Assembly: GCA_016803235.1 (NCBI GenBank)
Contig: JADCLI010000035.1
Coordinates: 1 to 62,264, forward strand
Source of the DNA: Pimelobacter simplex
GTDB taxonomy: Bacteria; Actinomycetota; Actinomycetes; Propionibacteriales; Nocardioidaceae
Reading direction: 5' to 3'
DNA length: 62,264 bases
Positions 8,037-17,626 of the stretch are shown here, piece after piece; position 1 is the first letter of the stretch, and each line of letters starts with the position of its first letter. The position numbers and the translations under genes were made by a program. The notes beneath the pieces were generated by a model, which was given only the letters and a program-made list of their open reading frames with translations, did no database searches and was not told the DNA's origin.

Positions 8037-8327
8037 ATGGCAAAGGACAGCTCCAAGGTCTGGTCGGCGTTCTCCCTCGTCGCGGCGCTCGGCGCCGCGG
8101 CCGTGGCCAAGAAGGGGCTGGACACCAGCTGGCGCGCGGCCACCGGCAAGCAGCCGCCGGCCAACCCCGCCGACCCCGATGTCGACGTCTGGGAGGCCGT
8201 GGCCTGGGCCGCCGCGAGCGGCACGTTCGTGGCGCTCGCCAAGATGCTGGCGCAGCGGCGGGCGGCCAGCTACTACCTGCGCTCGACCGGGCACCTGCCC
8301 CCGGGCCTGCGCCACGGCGACGCCTGA
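8037..8327 (+). CDS. DUF4235 small membrane protein
   Basis: 96 residues. A first hydrophobic segment (about 9-25) and a second, weaker one (about 52-68, VAWAAASGTFVALAKMLAQ) with a basic turn and tail match the actinobacterial DUF4235 family, possibly hairpin membrane proteins. Followed by a strong hairpin shared with the convergent DUF4193 gene. Function unknown. Confidence 0.75.
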   Translation: MAKDSSKVWSAFSLVAALGAAAVAKKGLDTSWRAATGKQPPANPADPDVDVWEAVAWAAASGTFVALAKMLAQRRAASYYLRSTGHLPPGLRHGDA

Positions 8328-8357
8328 CCTGCGCCGGGCCCGGCCCGGGACACGACA

Positions 8358-8392
8358 AAGCGGCCGTGGCGGTCTGACCGCCACGGCCGCTT
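8358..8392. terminator. Bidirectional hairpin terminator
   Basis: A perfect 16-bp stem (arm AAGCGGCCGTGGCGGT) with a 3-nt loop sits between the convergent DUF4235 and DUF4193 genes and is symmetric, so it can stop transcription from both sides. Confidence 0.85.
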
Positions 8393-8401
8393 CGGCGTCT
8401 G

Positions 8402-8692
8402 TCAGATGCAGTCCTTGCAGATCATCTTGTCGGGATCTGCGAGCTGGCTGCGGTGGTGGACCAGGAAGCAGCTCATGCAGGTGAACTCGTCATCCTGCTT
8501 GGGCTTCACCTCGACGGCGAGCTCCTCGTGGGACAGGTCGGCGCCGGGCAGCTCGAACGACTCCGCCGCCTCGGTCTCGTCCTCGTCGACCTTGCCCGAG
8601 TTCTTGTCGTGGCGGCGCGCCTTGAGCTCTTCGATGCTCTCCTCGGACTGCTCGTCCTCGTTCTTGCGCGGTGCGTCGTAGTCAGTCGCCAT
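8402..8692 (-). CDS. DUF4193 zinc-ribbon-like protein
   Basis: 96 residues, highly acidic. A paired-cysteine knuckle CMSC...CKDC at the C terminus (last about 30 residues) looks like a zinc ribbon. The N terminus (MATDYDAPRKNEDEQ) is the family's conserved opening (Rv2699c position, DUF4193). ATG 8692 has a purine-rich leader (GGGGAGAGAG). Small acidic zinc proteins of this type could touch RNA polymerase, but nothing in the sequence proves it. Confidence 0.85.
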   Translation of the reverse strand: MATDYDAPRKNEDEQSEESIEELKARRHDKNSGKVDEDETEAAESFELPGADLSHEELAVEVKPKQDDEFTCMSCFLVHHRSQLADPDKMICKDCI

Positions 8693-8827
8693 GACTGGTT
8701 GCTCTCTCCCCTCAGCTGGCCGCCATCCGCTGAAGCGTGCGGATGGGCGCGGCAGATTGTGCACCATCGGAGCCACTTCGCGACACCCGGGTCGGTGCGA
8801 GTCCCCAGAACAGTGGAGGAAGCGGTC

Positions 8828-9631
8828 CTATTCCCCGGCGTCGGAAGCCAGGAAGCCGGCGGTCCGGACCGCCTCCAGCAGCTCGTCGAAGCCGTGCTCC
8901 GGAGCACACACGACGGCCTCCCGGCCACCTGCTCCGACGCCCACCAGGAGCCGGGCGCCGGCCAGCCGGGCGATGAGCCCGCCGGCCGCGTGGTCCCACA
9001 GGTGGACCCCCTCCTCGACGTACCCGTCGAGGGCACCCTCGGCCACCCGGCACAGGTCGAGCGCGCAGGATCCGGTGCGCCGGATGTCGCGGATGTGCGG
9101 CAGCAGCCGGGCCGCGGCGGCGGCCTGCACCTCCCGCACGCTGCGGGTGTAGTTGAAGCCGGTGGCGACCAGCCGGTGCGCGAGCGGCGCGGGACCGCGC
9201 ACCGCCAGCGGGACGCCGTCGCGGGTCGGTACGCCGCCCGCGTGGCCGGCGTAGAGCACCTCCTTGGCGACGTCGATCACCACGCCCGCCACGACCTCGC
9301 CGTCGACCTCGGCGGCGATCGAGACGGCGTACTCGGGGATCCCGTAGAGGAAGTTGACGGTTCCGTCGATCGGGTCGACGACCCAGCGCACGCGGGAGCT
9401 GCCGGCGACGTCGTCGCCCTCCTCGCCGAGGAAGGAGTCGTCGGGCCGCGCCGCGAGCACCAGCCGCCGGACCAGCTCCTCGCTGGCCCGGTCGGCCGCG
9501 GTGACCACGTCGATCTCGCTGGACTTGGTGGCGGCGACGGAGACGCCCTTCGCGGCGTACTCGCGCACCAGAGCGGCGGCCGCGCGGGCGACGTCCTCGG
9601 CCAGGGCGCGGAGGGCGGCGGGGTCGGTCAT
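8828..9631 (-). CDS. suhB: Inositol monophosphatase family protein
   Basis: 267 residues, Mg2+-dependent, lithium-sensitive phosphatase fold. Metal-site motifs in order: GEE (about 77), [12 protein letters not shown] (about 91-102) and WDHAAGG (about 215). Such enzymes release inositol from inositol-1-phosphate, and suhB-type members are found at this place in mycobacteria (Rv2701c). The ATG at 9631 overlaps the ferrochelatase stop by 4 bp, so both genes are cotranscribed. Substrate may be another sugar phosphate; the family does not settle this. Confidence 0.88.
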   Translation of the reverse strand: MTDPAALRALAEDVARAAAALVREYAAKGVSVAATKSSEIDVVTAADRASEELVRRLVLAARPDDSFLGEEGDDVAGSSRVRWVVDPIDGTVNFLYGIPEYAVSIAAEVDGEVVAGVVIDVAKEVLYAGHAGGVPTRDGVPLAVRGPAPLAHRLVATGFNYTRSVREVQAAAAARLLPHIRDIRRTGSCALDLCRVAEGALDGYVEEGVHLWDHAAGGLIARLAGARLLVGVGAGGREAVVCAPEHGFDELLEAVRTAGFLASDAGE

Positions 9632-10716
9632 CGGCTGCCCGAGCAGCAGCCGAGCGGGCAGTGGTCGCGAGGCACCGGCGTCAGCGCGCGCTCGCGGGAG
9701 GCGCGGGCGAGCACCAGGTCGCGGATCGCGGCCACGAACGCCGGGTGGGTGCCCGCGGACGCAGCGCGGCGGGCGGGCAGGCCGAGTCGCTCGGCGGTCG
9801 CCAGGGCCTCGGTGTCGAGGTCGTAGACGACCTCCATGTGGTCGGACACGAAGCCGACGGGAGACAGGACCACGGCGGCGGTTCCCTCGGCGGCCAGCTC
9901 CTCGAGCCGGTCGTTGACGTCAGGCTCGAGCCACGGCACGTGCGGAGCGCCGGAGCGCGAGCAGTAGACGAGCTCGTGGGGCCGCTCGACGCCGGTGGCG
10001 GCGGCGACCTGCGCCGCCACGGCGGCGGCGACCTCGAGGTGCTGGGCGACGTAGGCGCCGCCCTCCGGTCGACCCGCGGGTGGGCCGCTGGACTCGCTCA
10101 TCGAGATCGGGATGGAGTGGGTGACGAACACCAGCCGGGCGGCGTCCCGGACCTCGTCGGGCAGGTCGGCGAGCGCGGCGAGGATGCCGTCGGCGTTGGC
10201 GGTGACGAAGCCCGGGTGGTCGTAGTAGGCGCCGATCTTGTCGATCTGCGGCGCGACCAGGTCGTCGGGCACGGCGACCACGGCCGCCTCCAGGTTGTCG
10301 CGGTACTGGCGGCAGCTCGACCAGGAGGAGTACGCCGAGGTGGCCAGGCAGAGCACGCGACGGACGCCGTCGCGCGCCATCTGCTCGACGGTCTCGGCCA
10401 GGTAGGGGTCCCAGTTGCGGTTGCCCCAGTAGACCGGCAGGTCGAGGCCGTGCTCGGCGAGGTCCTTCTCGAGCGCCGCGATCAGCGCCTTGTTCTGGTC
10501 GTTGATCGGCGAGCGGCCGCCGAAGAGGAAGTAGTGCTCCCCCACGGCCTCGAGCCGCTCCCGCGGGATGCCGCGGCCGCGGGTGACGTTCTCGAGGAAG
10601 GGGACGACGTCCTCGGGCTTCTCCGGTCCTCCGAAGGAGAGCAGCAGGACCGCGTCGTAGGGATCCGTCCGCTCGTCGGTCGGCCGGTCGGTCAGCAGGG
10701 GGTCCGGATTGGGCAC
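9628..10716 (-). CDS. hemH: Ferrochelatase (coproporphyrin III type)
   Basis: 362 residues. It inserts ferrous iron into a porphyrin; in actinobacteria the substrate is coproporphyrin III (coproporphyrin-dependent pathway, also named cpfC). Visible motifs: [14 protein letters not shown] at the start, [12 protein letters not shown], the metal-site histidine in THSIP, and [17 protein letters not shown]. Extra cysteines occur in YCSRSG and in the tail [12 protein letters not shown]; several actinobacterial ferrochelatases carry a [2Fe-2S] cluster and these could be ligands (inference). GTG 10716 is supported by a leaderless TACGAT box. Coupled to the downstream inositol phosphatase gene. Confidence 0.93.
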   Translation of the reverse strand: MPNPDPLLTDRPTDERTDPYDAVLLLSFGGPEKPEDVVPFLENVTRGRGIPRERLEAVGEHYFLFGGRSPINDQNKALIAALEKDLAEHGLDLPVYWGNRNWDPYLAETVEQMARDGVRRVLCLATSAYSSWSSCRQYRDNLEAAVVAVPDDLVAPQIDKIGAYYDHPGFVTANADGILAALADLPDEVRDAARLVFVTHSIPISMSESSGPPAGRPEGGAYVAQHLEVAAAVAAQVAAATGVERPHELVYCSRSGAPHVPWLEPDVNDRLEELAAEGTAAVVLSPVGFVSDHMEVVYDLDTEALATAERLGLPARRAASAGTHPAFVAAIRDLVLARASRERALTPVPRDHCPLGCCSGSR

Positions 10717-10722
10717 ACGCCC

Positions 10723-10728
10723 ATCGTA
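10723..10728 (-). promoter_or_regulatory. -10 element of hemH (leaderless)
   Basis: TACGAT on the minus strand, 6 nt before GTG 10716; fixes the ferrochelatase start. Confidence 0.5.
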
Positions 10729-10748
10729 GGGAGGACCATGGGCAGGCA

Positions 10749-11978
10749 ATGTTGCAGACCTATCGCCAGATCTTCACGCCCTCCACGGCACGCTTCAGCC
10801 TGGTCGGGCTCGTCGCCCGGCTGCCCATCTCCATGGTCGGGCTCGGCATCGTCCTGCTCGCCGAGCACGAGACCGGCTCGTACGGCTTCGCGGGCTCGGT
10901 GTCGGCGGTCGCCGTGATCGCCAACGCCGTGTTCGCGATCCCCCAGGGCCGGCTGATCGACCGGCTCGGCCAGGGCCGCGTGCTGCCGGTCGTGATCACC
11001 CTGTGGGGCGTCGGCCTCGCCCTGGCGATGGGCTCCCTCTCGTGGGACTGGCCGCGATGGTCGACCTACGTCTTCGCGGTGCTGGCGGGCGCCTCGCTGC
11101 CGTCGGTCGGCACCTGCGTGCGGGCCCGGTGGTCGCACACGCTGGCCGACCGGCCGGCCCTGCTGCACACCGCGTTCTCCTTCGAGGCCGTGAGCGACGA
11201 GGCCGTCTTCATCGCCGGCCCGGTGGCGGTCACCCTGCTCGCCACCGCGGTCCACCCGACGGCGGGCCTGGGCACGGCGCTGGTCGTCGGCGTCGCGGGC
11301 ACCTACGCGTTCGCCGCCCAGCGCGGCACCGAGCCCCCGGCGCACCCGCGGGCGGACCGCCACGCCGCCCGGCCGCCGATGCCGTGGGGCGCGATCGCGC
11401 CGCTCACCGTCGTCGGCATCGCCCTGGGCCTGGTCTTCGGGGCCGCCGAGGTGGTCACCGTCGGCTTCGCCGACGAGCAGGGCCACCAGTCGCTGTCCGG
11501 GCTCCTGCTCGCCGTGTGGGCCCTCGGCAGCCTGCTCGCCGGCGTGGTGTCCGGGGCGATCGCCTGGCAGCGCGGCCCCCTGGCCCGGCTGCGGATCGGT
11601 GCGCTCGGCATGCTCGTCGCCACCCTGCCGCTGACGTTCGTGCCGAACCTGACCGTGATGGCCCCCGTGCTGCTGCTCAGCGGCCTGGCCATCTCCCCGA
11701 CCCTGATCGCCACGATGTCGCTGGCCGAGCAGGTGCTCCCGCCCGCGCGGCTGACCGAGGGCATGGCCTTCATCCAGACCGGCCTGGCGGTCGGCCTCGC
11801 TCCCGGAGCCGCCGTGGCCGGACTCGTCATCGACCACGCGGGCGCCTCGCCGGCGTACCTGGTGTGCGTGGTCGGCGGTCTCCTCGCCCTCGTCGGCGCG
11901 CTGCTCATCCGGACCTCGGAGCGGACGGATAGCGTGCCACCCCATGAGCACACCGCAGACCGCGCCGAGCTGGCGTAA
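10749..11978 (+). CDS. MFS transporter (drug-efflux-like)
   Basis: 409 residues and about 12 hydrophobic helices, split by a polar central loop (about 198-215, rich in His/Arg/Pro), the normal 6+6 major facilitator plan. The conserved basic loop after helix 2 appears as [11 protein letters not shown]. Divergent from hemH across 32 bp. Its 3' end overlaps the next gene by 35 bp in another frame. Substrate cannot be told; haem or porphyrin export is only a guess from position. Confidence 0.85.
   Translation: MLQTYRQIFTPSTARFSLVGLVARLPISMVGLGIVLLAEHETGSYGFAGSVSAVAVIANAVFAIPQGRLIDRLGQGRVLPVVITLWGVGLALAMGSLSWDWPRWSTYVFAVLAGASLPSVGTCVRARWSHTLADRPALLHTAFSFEAVSDEAVFIAGPVAVTLLATAVHPTAGLGTALVVGVAGTYAFAAQRGTEPPAHPRADRHAARPPMPWGAIAPLTVVGIALGLVFGAAEVVTVGFADEQGHQSLSGLLLAVWALGSLLAGVVSGAIAWQRGPLARLRIGALGMLVATLPLTFVPNLTVMAPVLLLSGLAISPTLIATMSLAEQVLPPARLTEGMAFIQTGLAVGLAPGAAVAGLVIDHAGASPAYLVCVVGGLLALVGALLIRTSERTDSVPPHEHTADRAELA
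11930..11935 (+). promoter_or_regulatory. -10 element of the sugar-lactone oxidase gene
   Basis: TAGCGT, 8 nt before ATG 11944, lying inside the 3' end of the MFS gene; it suggests independent leaderless transcription of the oxidase. Confidence 0.45.
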
Positions 11979-13266
11979 CTGGTCCGGTCTCGAGTCGGCC
12001 GACGGTCTCGAGGTCGTCCAGCCGGCCGACGCCGACGAGGTGGCCGAGGTCGTCCGCCGCGCGCGGGCCGCCGGCCGGACGGTGAAGAGCGCGGGCACCG
12101 GGCACAGCTTCACGGGGATCGCGCGCCCACAGCACGTGCACCTGCGTCCCGAGCGGATGCGCGGCATCGTCGCCGTCGACCGCGACGCGATGACCGTCAC
12201 CGCCCTGGCCGGCACCCAGCTGAAGGTGCTCAACGCCGAGCTCGCGCGCCTCGGCCTGAGCCTGCACAACATGGGCGACATCGCCGAGCAGACCCTGGCG
12301 GGCGCGATCTCAACCGGCACCCACGGCACCGGCGGTCGTGCCGCCGGCCTGGCCGCCCAGGTGGTCGGCCTCGAGCTGGTCACCGGCACCGGCGAGGTGC
12401 TGCGCGCCTCGGCGACCGAGAACGCCGACGTGCTCGACCTCGGCCGGGTCGGCCTCGGCGCGCTCGGCGTGCTGACCACGATCACCTTCGCCGTGGAGCC
12501 ACTGTTCCTGCTCCGCGCCGAGGAACAGCCGATGTCGTGGACCGACGCGCTCGCCGCCTTCGACGACCTGACCGCGGCCCACGACCACGTCGACATGTAC
12601 TGGTTCCCCCACTCCGACCGGATGCTGACCAAGCGCAACACCCGGGTCGGCACCGACCTCGCCGCCGCCGAGCCGCTGCCCCGCTGGCGGGCATGGCTCG
12701 ACGACGACCTGCTGTCCAACACGGTCTTCGGCGCCCAGACCTCGGCGCTCAACCTCGCCCCGCAGGCCATCCCCGCGGCCAACCGCCTCGCCTCGCGGCT
12801 CCTGGGCCCCCGCAGCTACACCGACGTCGCGCACCGGGTGTTCACGACCGAGCGCCGGGTCGTGTTCCGCGAGATGGAGTACGCCGTCCCGCGCGAGGCC
12901 GGCCTCGACGTGCTCCGGGAGTGCCGTGCCGCCTTCGAGCGCTCCTCGCTGCGAGTGTCCTTCCCCGTCGAGATCCGGGTGGCGCCGCCCGACGACGTGC
13001 CGCTGTCCACGTCGTACGACCGCGACTCGTTCTACCTCGCCTTCCACACCCACCGGCGGACCGACCACCGCGCCTACTTCGCCGCGATGGAACCGGTCCT
13101 GCGCGCCCACGGCGGCCGGCCGCACTGGGGCAAGGTGCACACGATCGACGCCGACGACGTCGCCGGGCTGTACCCACGGCTGCCCGACTTCCTGGCGCTG
13201 CGCGACCGGCTCGACCCCGACCGGGTCTTCACCAACTCCTACCTCGACCGGGTGCTCGGTGACTGA
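11944..13266 (+). CDS. D-arabinono-1,4-lactone oxidase family FAD oxidase
   Basis: 440 residues. N-terminal FAD-binding PCMH/VAO domain (about 15-185) with the pyrophosphate-loop region SAGTGHSFTGIA and GAISTGTHGTGG. The C-terminal ALO domain ends in the family's HWGKVHTID and LDPDRVFTNSYLDR. Relatives oxidise aldonolactones (arabinono-, gulono- or xylitol-type) with O2, giving H2O2 and ascorbate-like products. Downstream gene overlap is 8 bp (GTG 13259). Confidence 0.88.
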   Translation: MSTPQTAPSWRNWSGLESADGLEVVQPADADEVAEVVRRARAAGRTVKSAGTGHSFTGIARPQHVHLRPERMRGIVAVDRDAMTVTALAGTQLKVLNAELARLGLSLHNMGDIAEQTLAGAISTGTHGTGGRAAGLAAQVVGLELVTGTGEVLRASATENADVLDLGRVGLGALGVLTTITFAVEPLFLLRAEEQPMSWTDALAAFDDLTAAHDHVDMYWFPHSDRMLTKRNTRVGTDLAAAEPLPRWRAWLDDDLLSNTVFGAQTSALNLAPQAIPAANRLASRLLGPRSYTDVAHRVFTTERRVVFREMEYAVPREAGLDVLRECRAAFERSSLRVSFPVEIRVAPPDDVPLSTSYDRDSFYLAFHTHRRTDHRAYFAAMEPVLRAHGGRPHWGKVHTIDADDVAGLYPRLPDFLALRDRLDPDRVFTNSYLDRVLGD

Positions 13267-13675
13267 GCCCACCGCCGCCCGTCCGGCCCGACCCGCCTGC
13301 CCCTGCGACTCCGGGCGGACGTACGACGACTGCTGCCGGCCCTACCACCGCGATCCCGGCTCGGCCCCGACCGCCGAGGCGCTGATGCGCTCGCGGTACG
13401 CCGCGTTCGTGAAGGGGCTCGCGTCGTACCTGCTCCACACCTGGCACCCCGCCACCCAGCCGGAGTCGCTGCAGCTCGACGACCGGATCGAGTGGACCGG
13501 CCTGGAGGTGCTCGCCACCGAGGCCGGCGGCGCCGGCGACAGGCGCGGCATGGTCGAGTTCGTCGCCCGGTTCACCCGCGACGGGCAGCCCGGGTCGCTG
13601 CACGAGGTCAGCCGGTTCCGGCGCCAGGGCGACACCTGGCTCTACGTCCGCGGACGGGCCCGCTGGAGGGCGTAG
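13259..13675 (+). CDS. YchJ/UPF0225-family SEC-C motif protein
   Basis: 138 residues. The SEC-C zinc motif CPCDSGRTYDDCC is at the N terminus, followed by YHRDPGSAPTAEALMRSRY and a small alpha+beta NTF2-like domain ending RQGDTWLYVRGR. This is the YchJ family (UPF0225), function unknown. GTG 13259 overlaps the end of the oxidase gene, suggesting cotranscription. Confidence 0.85.
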   Translation: MTEPTAARPARPACPCDSGRTYDDCCRPYHRDPGSAPTAEALMRSRYAAFVKGLASYLLHTWHPATQPESLQLDDRIEWTGLEVLATEAGGAGDRRGMVEFVARFTRDGQPGSLHEVSRFRRQGDTWLYVRGRARWRA

Positions 13676-13732
13676 GCTCGACCGATAACCTGAGCAGCAC
13701 CTGACCAGCAGCAGCAACGACCCGAGGGCAGC

Positions 13733-14725
13733 ATGACCGACACGGCGGACCAGGGCGGCAGCGACCGCCCCGTGCGCCTGACCCTCGCCGCTGGGCAGTC
13801 CGCCGGGTCCGACCGGCGGCGACTGCTGCTGGTGGACGACCAGGGCGGTGAGTTCACGCTCGACATCACCCCCGACCTGCGCGCAGCCGTGCGCGGCGAC
13901 TCACCGCGTCGAACGGAGACACCGATGAGCAGCAGCATCCGGCCCCGCGAGATCCAGATCCGGATCCGGTCCGGCGAGTCCGCGGAGGCGGTGGCCGAGG
14001 CCGCCGGCACCTCCGTCGAGGCGATCATGCCGTACGTCGCCCCGGTGCTCGCCGAGCGCGAGCACATCGCCGAGAGGGCCCAGAAGGCGTCGGTCCGGCG
14101 TACCCCCGGCGAGGGCCAGTCCGGCCCCGCGACGAGTCGCGTGCTCGGCGACGCCGTGGCCGCCCACCTGCGCGGCCGGGGCGGCGCCCCGGAGGCCGTG
14201 GCCTGGGACGCCTACCGCCGCGACACCGGTCGCTGGGTGCTCACCGGCACGTTCGAGACCTCCGAGCGCGGCGGCGTCGCACGGTTCACCTACGACGCCC
14301 CCGGCAACTACGTCCTCTCCGACAACGACGACGCCCGCTGGCTGATCGGCGAGGTCCTCGCGCCCGCCGCCCCGCCCGCCCGCGACGACCTCCAGCAGGT
14401 CCGCGAGCGCCGGCTGGCCGCCGTGCCGGAGGAGCTGCCGTTGGGTGGCGACGCCGGCGAGGACACCCTGCCGCTCGGCGACTCGATCGACCAGGCGCTC
14501 GACCTGGTGACCGGGGAGGCGGCCGAGCCGCTCGCCGACGAACCGATCCGTGTGACGGCCGAGGAGCCGGACGCCCCGGACGCCCCGGTCGCCGCGGCTC
14601 CCGAGGAGCCCCAGCCCGAGACCGAGACGGAGCGCGCCAAGCACCGTCGTCCGGTGCAGAAGAAGCGTGGTCGCGCGTCCGTCCCGAGCTGGGACGAGAT
14701 CATGTTCGGCGGCGGCGACCAGTAG
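13733..14725 (+). CDS. sepH: Cell-division regulator SepH
   Basis: 330 residues. N-terminal DUF3071 domain (about 10-120) with a helix-turn-helix-like part REIQIRIRSGESAEAVAEAA; the rest is acidic and disordered, ending in a basic C-terminal motif (KHRRPVQKKRGRASVPSWDE). SepH in Streptomyces and Mycobacterium binds FtsZ and promotes its assembly at septa. The conserved tail and the size (344 in Streptomyces) fit. Ribosome site GAGGG upstream of ATG 13733; a TAACCT hexamer at 13686 could be its -10 box. Confidence 0.92.
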   Translation: MTDTADQGGSDRPVRLTLAAGQSAGSDRRRLLLVDDQGGEFTLDITPDLRAAVRGDSPRRTETPMSSSIRPREIQIRIRSGESAEAVAEAAGTSVEAIMPYVAPVLAEREHIAERAQKASVRRTPGEGQSGPATSRVLGDAVAAHLRGRGGAPEAVAWDAYRRDTGRWVLTGTFETSERGGVARFTYDAPGNYVLSDNDDARWLIGEVLAPAAPPARDDLQQVRERRLAAVPEELPLGGDAGEDTLPLGDSIDQALDLVTGEAAEPLADEPIRVTAEEPDAPDAPVAAAPEEPQPETETERAKHRRPVQKKRGRASVPSWDEIMFGGGDQ

Positions 14726-14760
14726 GTAACTCACCGGTAACGGAGCCGGGCAAAAGCGCG

Positions 14761-14766
14761 TAGCGT
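14761..14766 (+). promoter_or_regulatory. -10 element of the bimodular SDR gene (leaderless)
   Basis: TAGCGT, 6 nt before ATG 14773. Confidence 0.55.
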
Positions 14767-14772
14767 TCGCGC

Positions 14773-16818
14773 ATGGCCTACTTCGTGACCGGCGCCACAG
14801 GGTTCATCGGGCGCCACCTCATCGCCGAGCTCGTCGATCACCGGGAAGGCCCGGTCTTCGTGCTCGTGCGTGCGTCGTCGCTCCCACGCATGGAGGCACT
14901 GGTCCGGCAGTGGGGATCCGATCGGGTGCAGCCCGTCGTCGGCGACCTCACCCAGGCCGGCCTGGGGGTCGATCCCGCCTGGGTCGCCGAGCACGCGGGG
15001 AGCATCGACCACTTCCTCCACCTCGCCGCGATCTACGACATCACCGCCGACGACGCCACCAACGACGCGATGAACATCGACGGCACCCGCAACGCGCTCG
15101 CCCTCGCGGAGGAGCTGCGGGCCGGGGTGTTCCACCAGGTGTCCTCGGTCGCCGCGGCCGGCGACTACCACGGCCGGTTCGACGAGACGATGTTCGAGGA
15201 GGGCCAGCCGCTGCCCTCGCCGTACCACCGCACGAAGTACGAGTCGGAGAAGATCGTCCGCGACGAGGCCACCATCCCGTGGCGCGTCTACCGGCCGGCG
15301 ATCGTGGTCGGACACTCCGAGACCGGCGCGATGGACAAGGTCGACGGCCCCTACTACTTCTTCCCGCTGATCAAGCGGCTGCGCGACTCGCTGCCCGCCT
15401 GGCTGCCGCTCGTCGGGCTCGACCTCGGCGACACCAACCTGGTGCCGGTCGACTACGTCGCCAAGGCGATGGACCACCTCGCCCACCTGCCCGGGCGCGA
15501 CGGCGAGACGTTCCACCTGGTCAACCCCGAGCCGCAGCCGGTGATCGAGATGATCAACGCCTTCTGCTCGGCCGCCGGCGCCCCGCGCTTCGCGACCCCG
15601 GTCGACCGCGCGATCACCACCGCCGGTCCTCTCGCGCTGATCCCCCGCGCGCTGCGACCGATCAACCTGATGAACGCCGTCGTCCGCTCCGCCCCCGCCC
15701 AGCTGCTCCTCGACCAGACCGTCGGACGGCTCGGCGTACCGGCCGAGGTGCTCGCGCACACGTCGTTCCCGTCGGTCTTCGACTCCCGGATCACCGAGCG
15801 GGCGCTGGCCGGCTCCGGCATCAGCGTGCCGCCGCTGGAGACCTACGTCCGCGCGCTGTGGGGCTACTGGGAGGAGAACCTCGACGACGCCACCGGCCGC
15901 GACCCGAAGGCCGTCGCCGCGCTCAAGGACAAGTACGTCGTCATCACCGGCGCGTCCTCCGGCATCGGCCAGGTCGTGGCGCTCAAGGTCGCCCAGGCCG
16001 GCGGCATCCCCGTGCTGGTCGCCCGCGGCAAGGAGAAGCTCGAGGCCACCAAGGCGATCATCGAGCTGCGCGGCGGACGGGCCGAGGTGTTCCCCTGCGA
16101 CCTGTCGGACCTCGAGGCGATCGATCGCCTCTGCGAGCAGCTCACCACCGACCTGCCGAGCGTCGACTACGTCATCAACAACGCCGGCCGTTCGATCCGC
16201 CGCTCGCTCAAGCTGTCCCAGGACCGGTTCCACGACTTCGAGCGCACCATGCAGCTCAACTACTTCGGCGCGATCCGGCTCGTGATGGGGCTGATGCCGC
16301 AGCTGCACGGCCAGCGCTCGGGCCACATCGTCAACATCTCCTCGATCGGGGTGCAGACCAACCCGCCGCGCTTCTCGGCGTACGTCGCCTCCAAGGCGGC
16401 CCTCGACGCGTGGAGCAACGTGGTGTCCTCGGAGGTCGTCGGGCACGGGATCACGTTCACCAACGTGCACATGCCCCTGGTGCGCACGCCGATGATCGCG
16501 CCGACCAAGATCTACGACAAGTTCCCCACGATCTCGCCGGCCCAGGCCGCCGACGTGGTGATCAGGGCGATGGTCGACAAGCCCCACGAGATCAACACCG
16601 CGCTCGGCACCGCCGGCGAGCTGGCGCACACGATCGCGCCGCGCACCGCGTTCCGGGTGCTCAACCTGGCCTACCAGGTGTTCCCCGACTCGGCGGCCGC
16701 CAAGGGCCAGAAGCCCGCGTCACAGGCGGCCGCCGCGGCCGAGGAGGCACCGGCGGCCAACCGCCGCGAGACCGAGCAGATGCTGATGGCCCAGCTGTTC
16801 AGGGGCGTGCACTGGTAG
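14773..16818 (+). CDS. Bimodular SDR, fatty acyl-CoA reductase-like
   Basis: 681 residues with two NAD(P)-binding reductase modules. The first (about 1-350) is an extended SDR with TGATGFIGRHL and the active-site YHRTKYESEK, like the reductase domain that turns acyl thioesters into aldehydes. The second (about 390-640) is a classical SDR with TGASSGIGQ, NNAGRS, NISS and YVASK. This order is that of AcrA1 of mycobacteria (Rv3391) and the Marinobacter acyl-CoA reductase, which reduce fatty acyl-CoA to alcohols. A role in wax ester or ether lipid synthesis is inferred. The C-terminal 45 residues are Ala/Glu-rich. Its end overlaps the convergent rhodanese gene by 20 bp. Confidence 0.85.
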   Translation: MAYFVTGATGFIGRHLIAELVDHREGPVFVLVRASSLPRMEALVRQWGSDRVQPVVGDLTQAGLGVDPAWVAEHAGSIDHFLHLAAIYDITADDATNDAMNIDGTRNALALAEELRAGVFHQVSSVAAAGDYHGRFDETMFEEGQPLPSPYHRTKYESEKIVRDEATIPWRVYRPAIVVGHSETGAMDKVDGPYYFFPLIKRLRDSLPAWLPLVGLDLGDTNLVPVDYVAKAMDHLAHLPGRDGETFHLVNPEPQPVIEMINAFCSAAGAPRFATPVDRAITTAGPLALIPRALRPINLMNAVVRSAPAQLLLDQTVGRLGVPAEVLAHTSFPSVFDSRITERALAGSGISVPPLETYVRALWGYWEENLDDATGRDPKAVAALKDKYVVITGASSGIGQVVALKVAQAGGIPVLVARGKEKLEATKAIIELRGGRAEVFPCDLSDLEAIDRLCEQLTTDLPSVDYVINNAGRSIRRSLKLSQDRFHDFERTMQLNYFGAIRLVMGLMPQLHGQRSGHIVNISSIGVQTNPPRFSAYVASKAALDAWSNVVSSEVVGHGITFTNVHMPLVRTPMIAPTKIYDKFPTISPAQAADVVIRAMVDKPHEINTALGTAGELAHTIAPRTAFRVLNLAYQVFPDSAAAKGQKPASQAAAAAEEAPAANRRETEQMLMAQLFRGVHW

Positions 16819-17620
16819 CCACCGGACGCGAGGGGTCGGCCACCCACTCGCTCCAGCTGCCCGGGTAGAGGGCGGCGGTGACCCCGGCCAGCTCCAGCGC
16901 GAGCACGTCGTGGGCCGCTGTCACCCCGGACCCGCAGTAGACGGCGACGTCGGCGCCGGGCACGGCGCCGACCTCGGCGTACGTCGTCGCCAGGCTCGCG
17001 CGGTCCCGGAACCGACCACTCGCGTCGAGGTTGCGACTGGTCGGCACGTTGACCGCGCCCGGCACGTGGCCGGCGACCGGATCGATCGGCTCCACCTCGC
17101 CGCGGTACCGCTCGGCCGCACGCGCGTCGACCAGCACGCCCACCTCCTGGACGCTCGTCACGCCGACGACCGGCAGGGCGCCCGGGACGGCGTCGAAGTC
17201 GCCTGCCTCGCTCGCCCGGCCCTCCCCGGTCTCGACCTCGCCGCCGGCCTCGAGCCAGGCGGTCCAGCCGCCGTCGAGCACCCGGACGTCGAGGTGGCCG
17301 TGGTATCGCAGCAGCCACCACGCTCGCGCCGCCGCGTGCCCGGACCAGTCGTCGTAGACCACGACCGGCCGGTCGGCGCGCACGCCGGCGCGGCGCATGG
17401 CCGCCTCGAAGACCGCCGGCTCCGGCAGGGGGTGGCGGCCGCGCTCCCCCGGCTCCGCGGCCAGGTCGCGGTCGAGGTCGACGTACGCTGCCCCGGGCAC
17501 ATGGCCCGCGGCGTACTCCTCCGGCCCGGCCGGCGCGCCCGTGCGGTAGCGCACGTCGAGCAGGGTCACCTCCCCCAGGCTGGCACGGAGCTCGTCGACG
17601 CTGATCAGGCCTGACCTCAT
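16799..17620 (-). CDS. Tandem-rhodanese sulfurtransferase
   Basis: 273 residues, two rhodanese domains (about 5-125 and 145-265). The second carries the active-site loop CGSGVTA, the usual persulfide-forming cysteine of thiosulfate/3-mercaptopyruvate sulfurtransferases; the first domain has Asp in the equivalent place (YDDWSG), as is normal for the inactive half. Preceded by a leaderless TAGGCT box. Donor and acceptor cannot be assigned. Confidence 0.9.
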   Translation of the reverse strand: MRSGLISVDELRASLGEVTLLDVRYRTGAPAGPEEYAAGHVPGAAYVDLDRDLAAEPGERGRHPLPEPAVFEAAMRRAGVRADRPVVVYDDWSGHAAARAWWLLRYHGHLDVRVLDGGWTAWLEAGGEVETGEGRASEAGDFDAVPGALPVVGVTSVQEVGVLVDARAAERYRGEVEPIDPVAGHVPGAVNVPTSRNLDASGRFRDRASLATTYAEVGAVPGADVAVYCGSGVTAAHDVLALELAGVTAALYPGSWSEWVADPSRPVATSARP

Positions 17621-17626
17621 GGGGCG

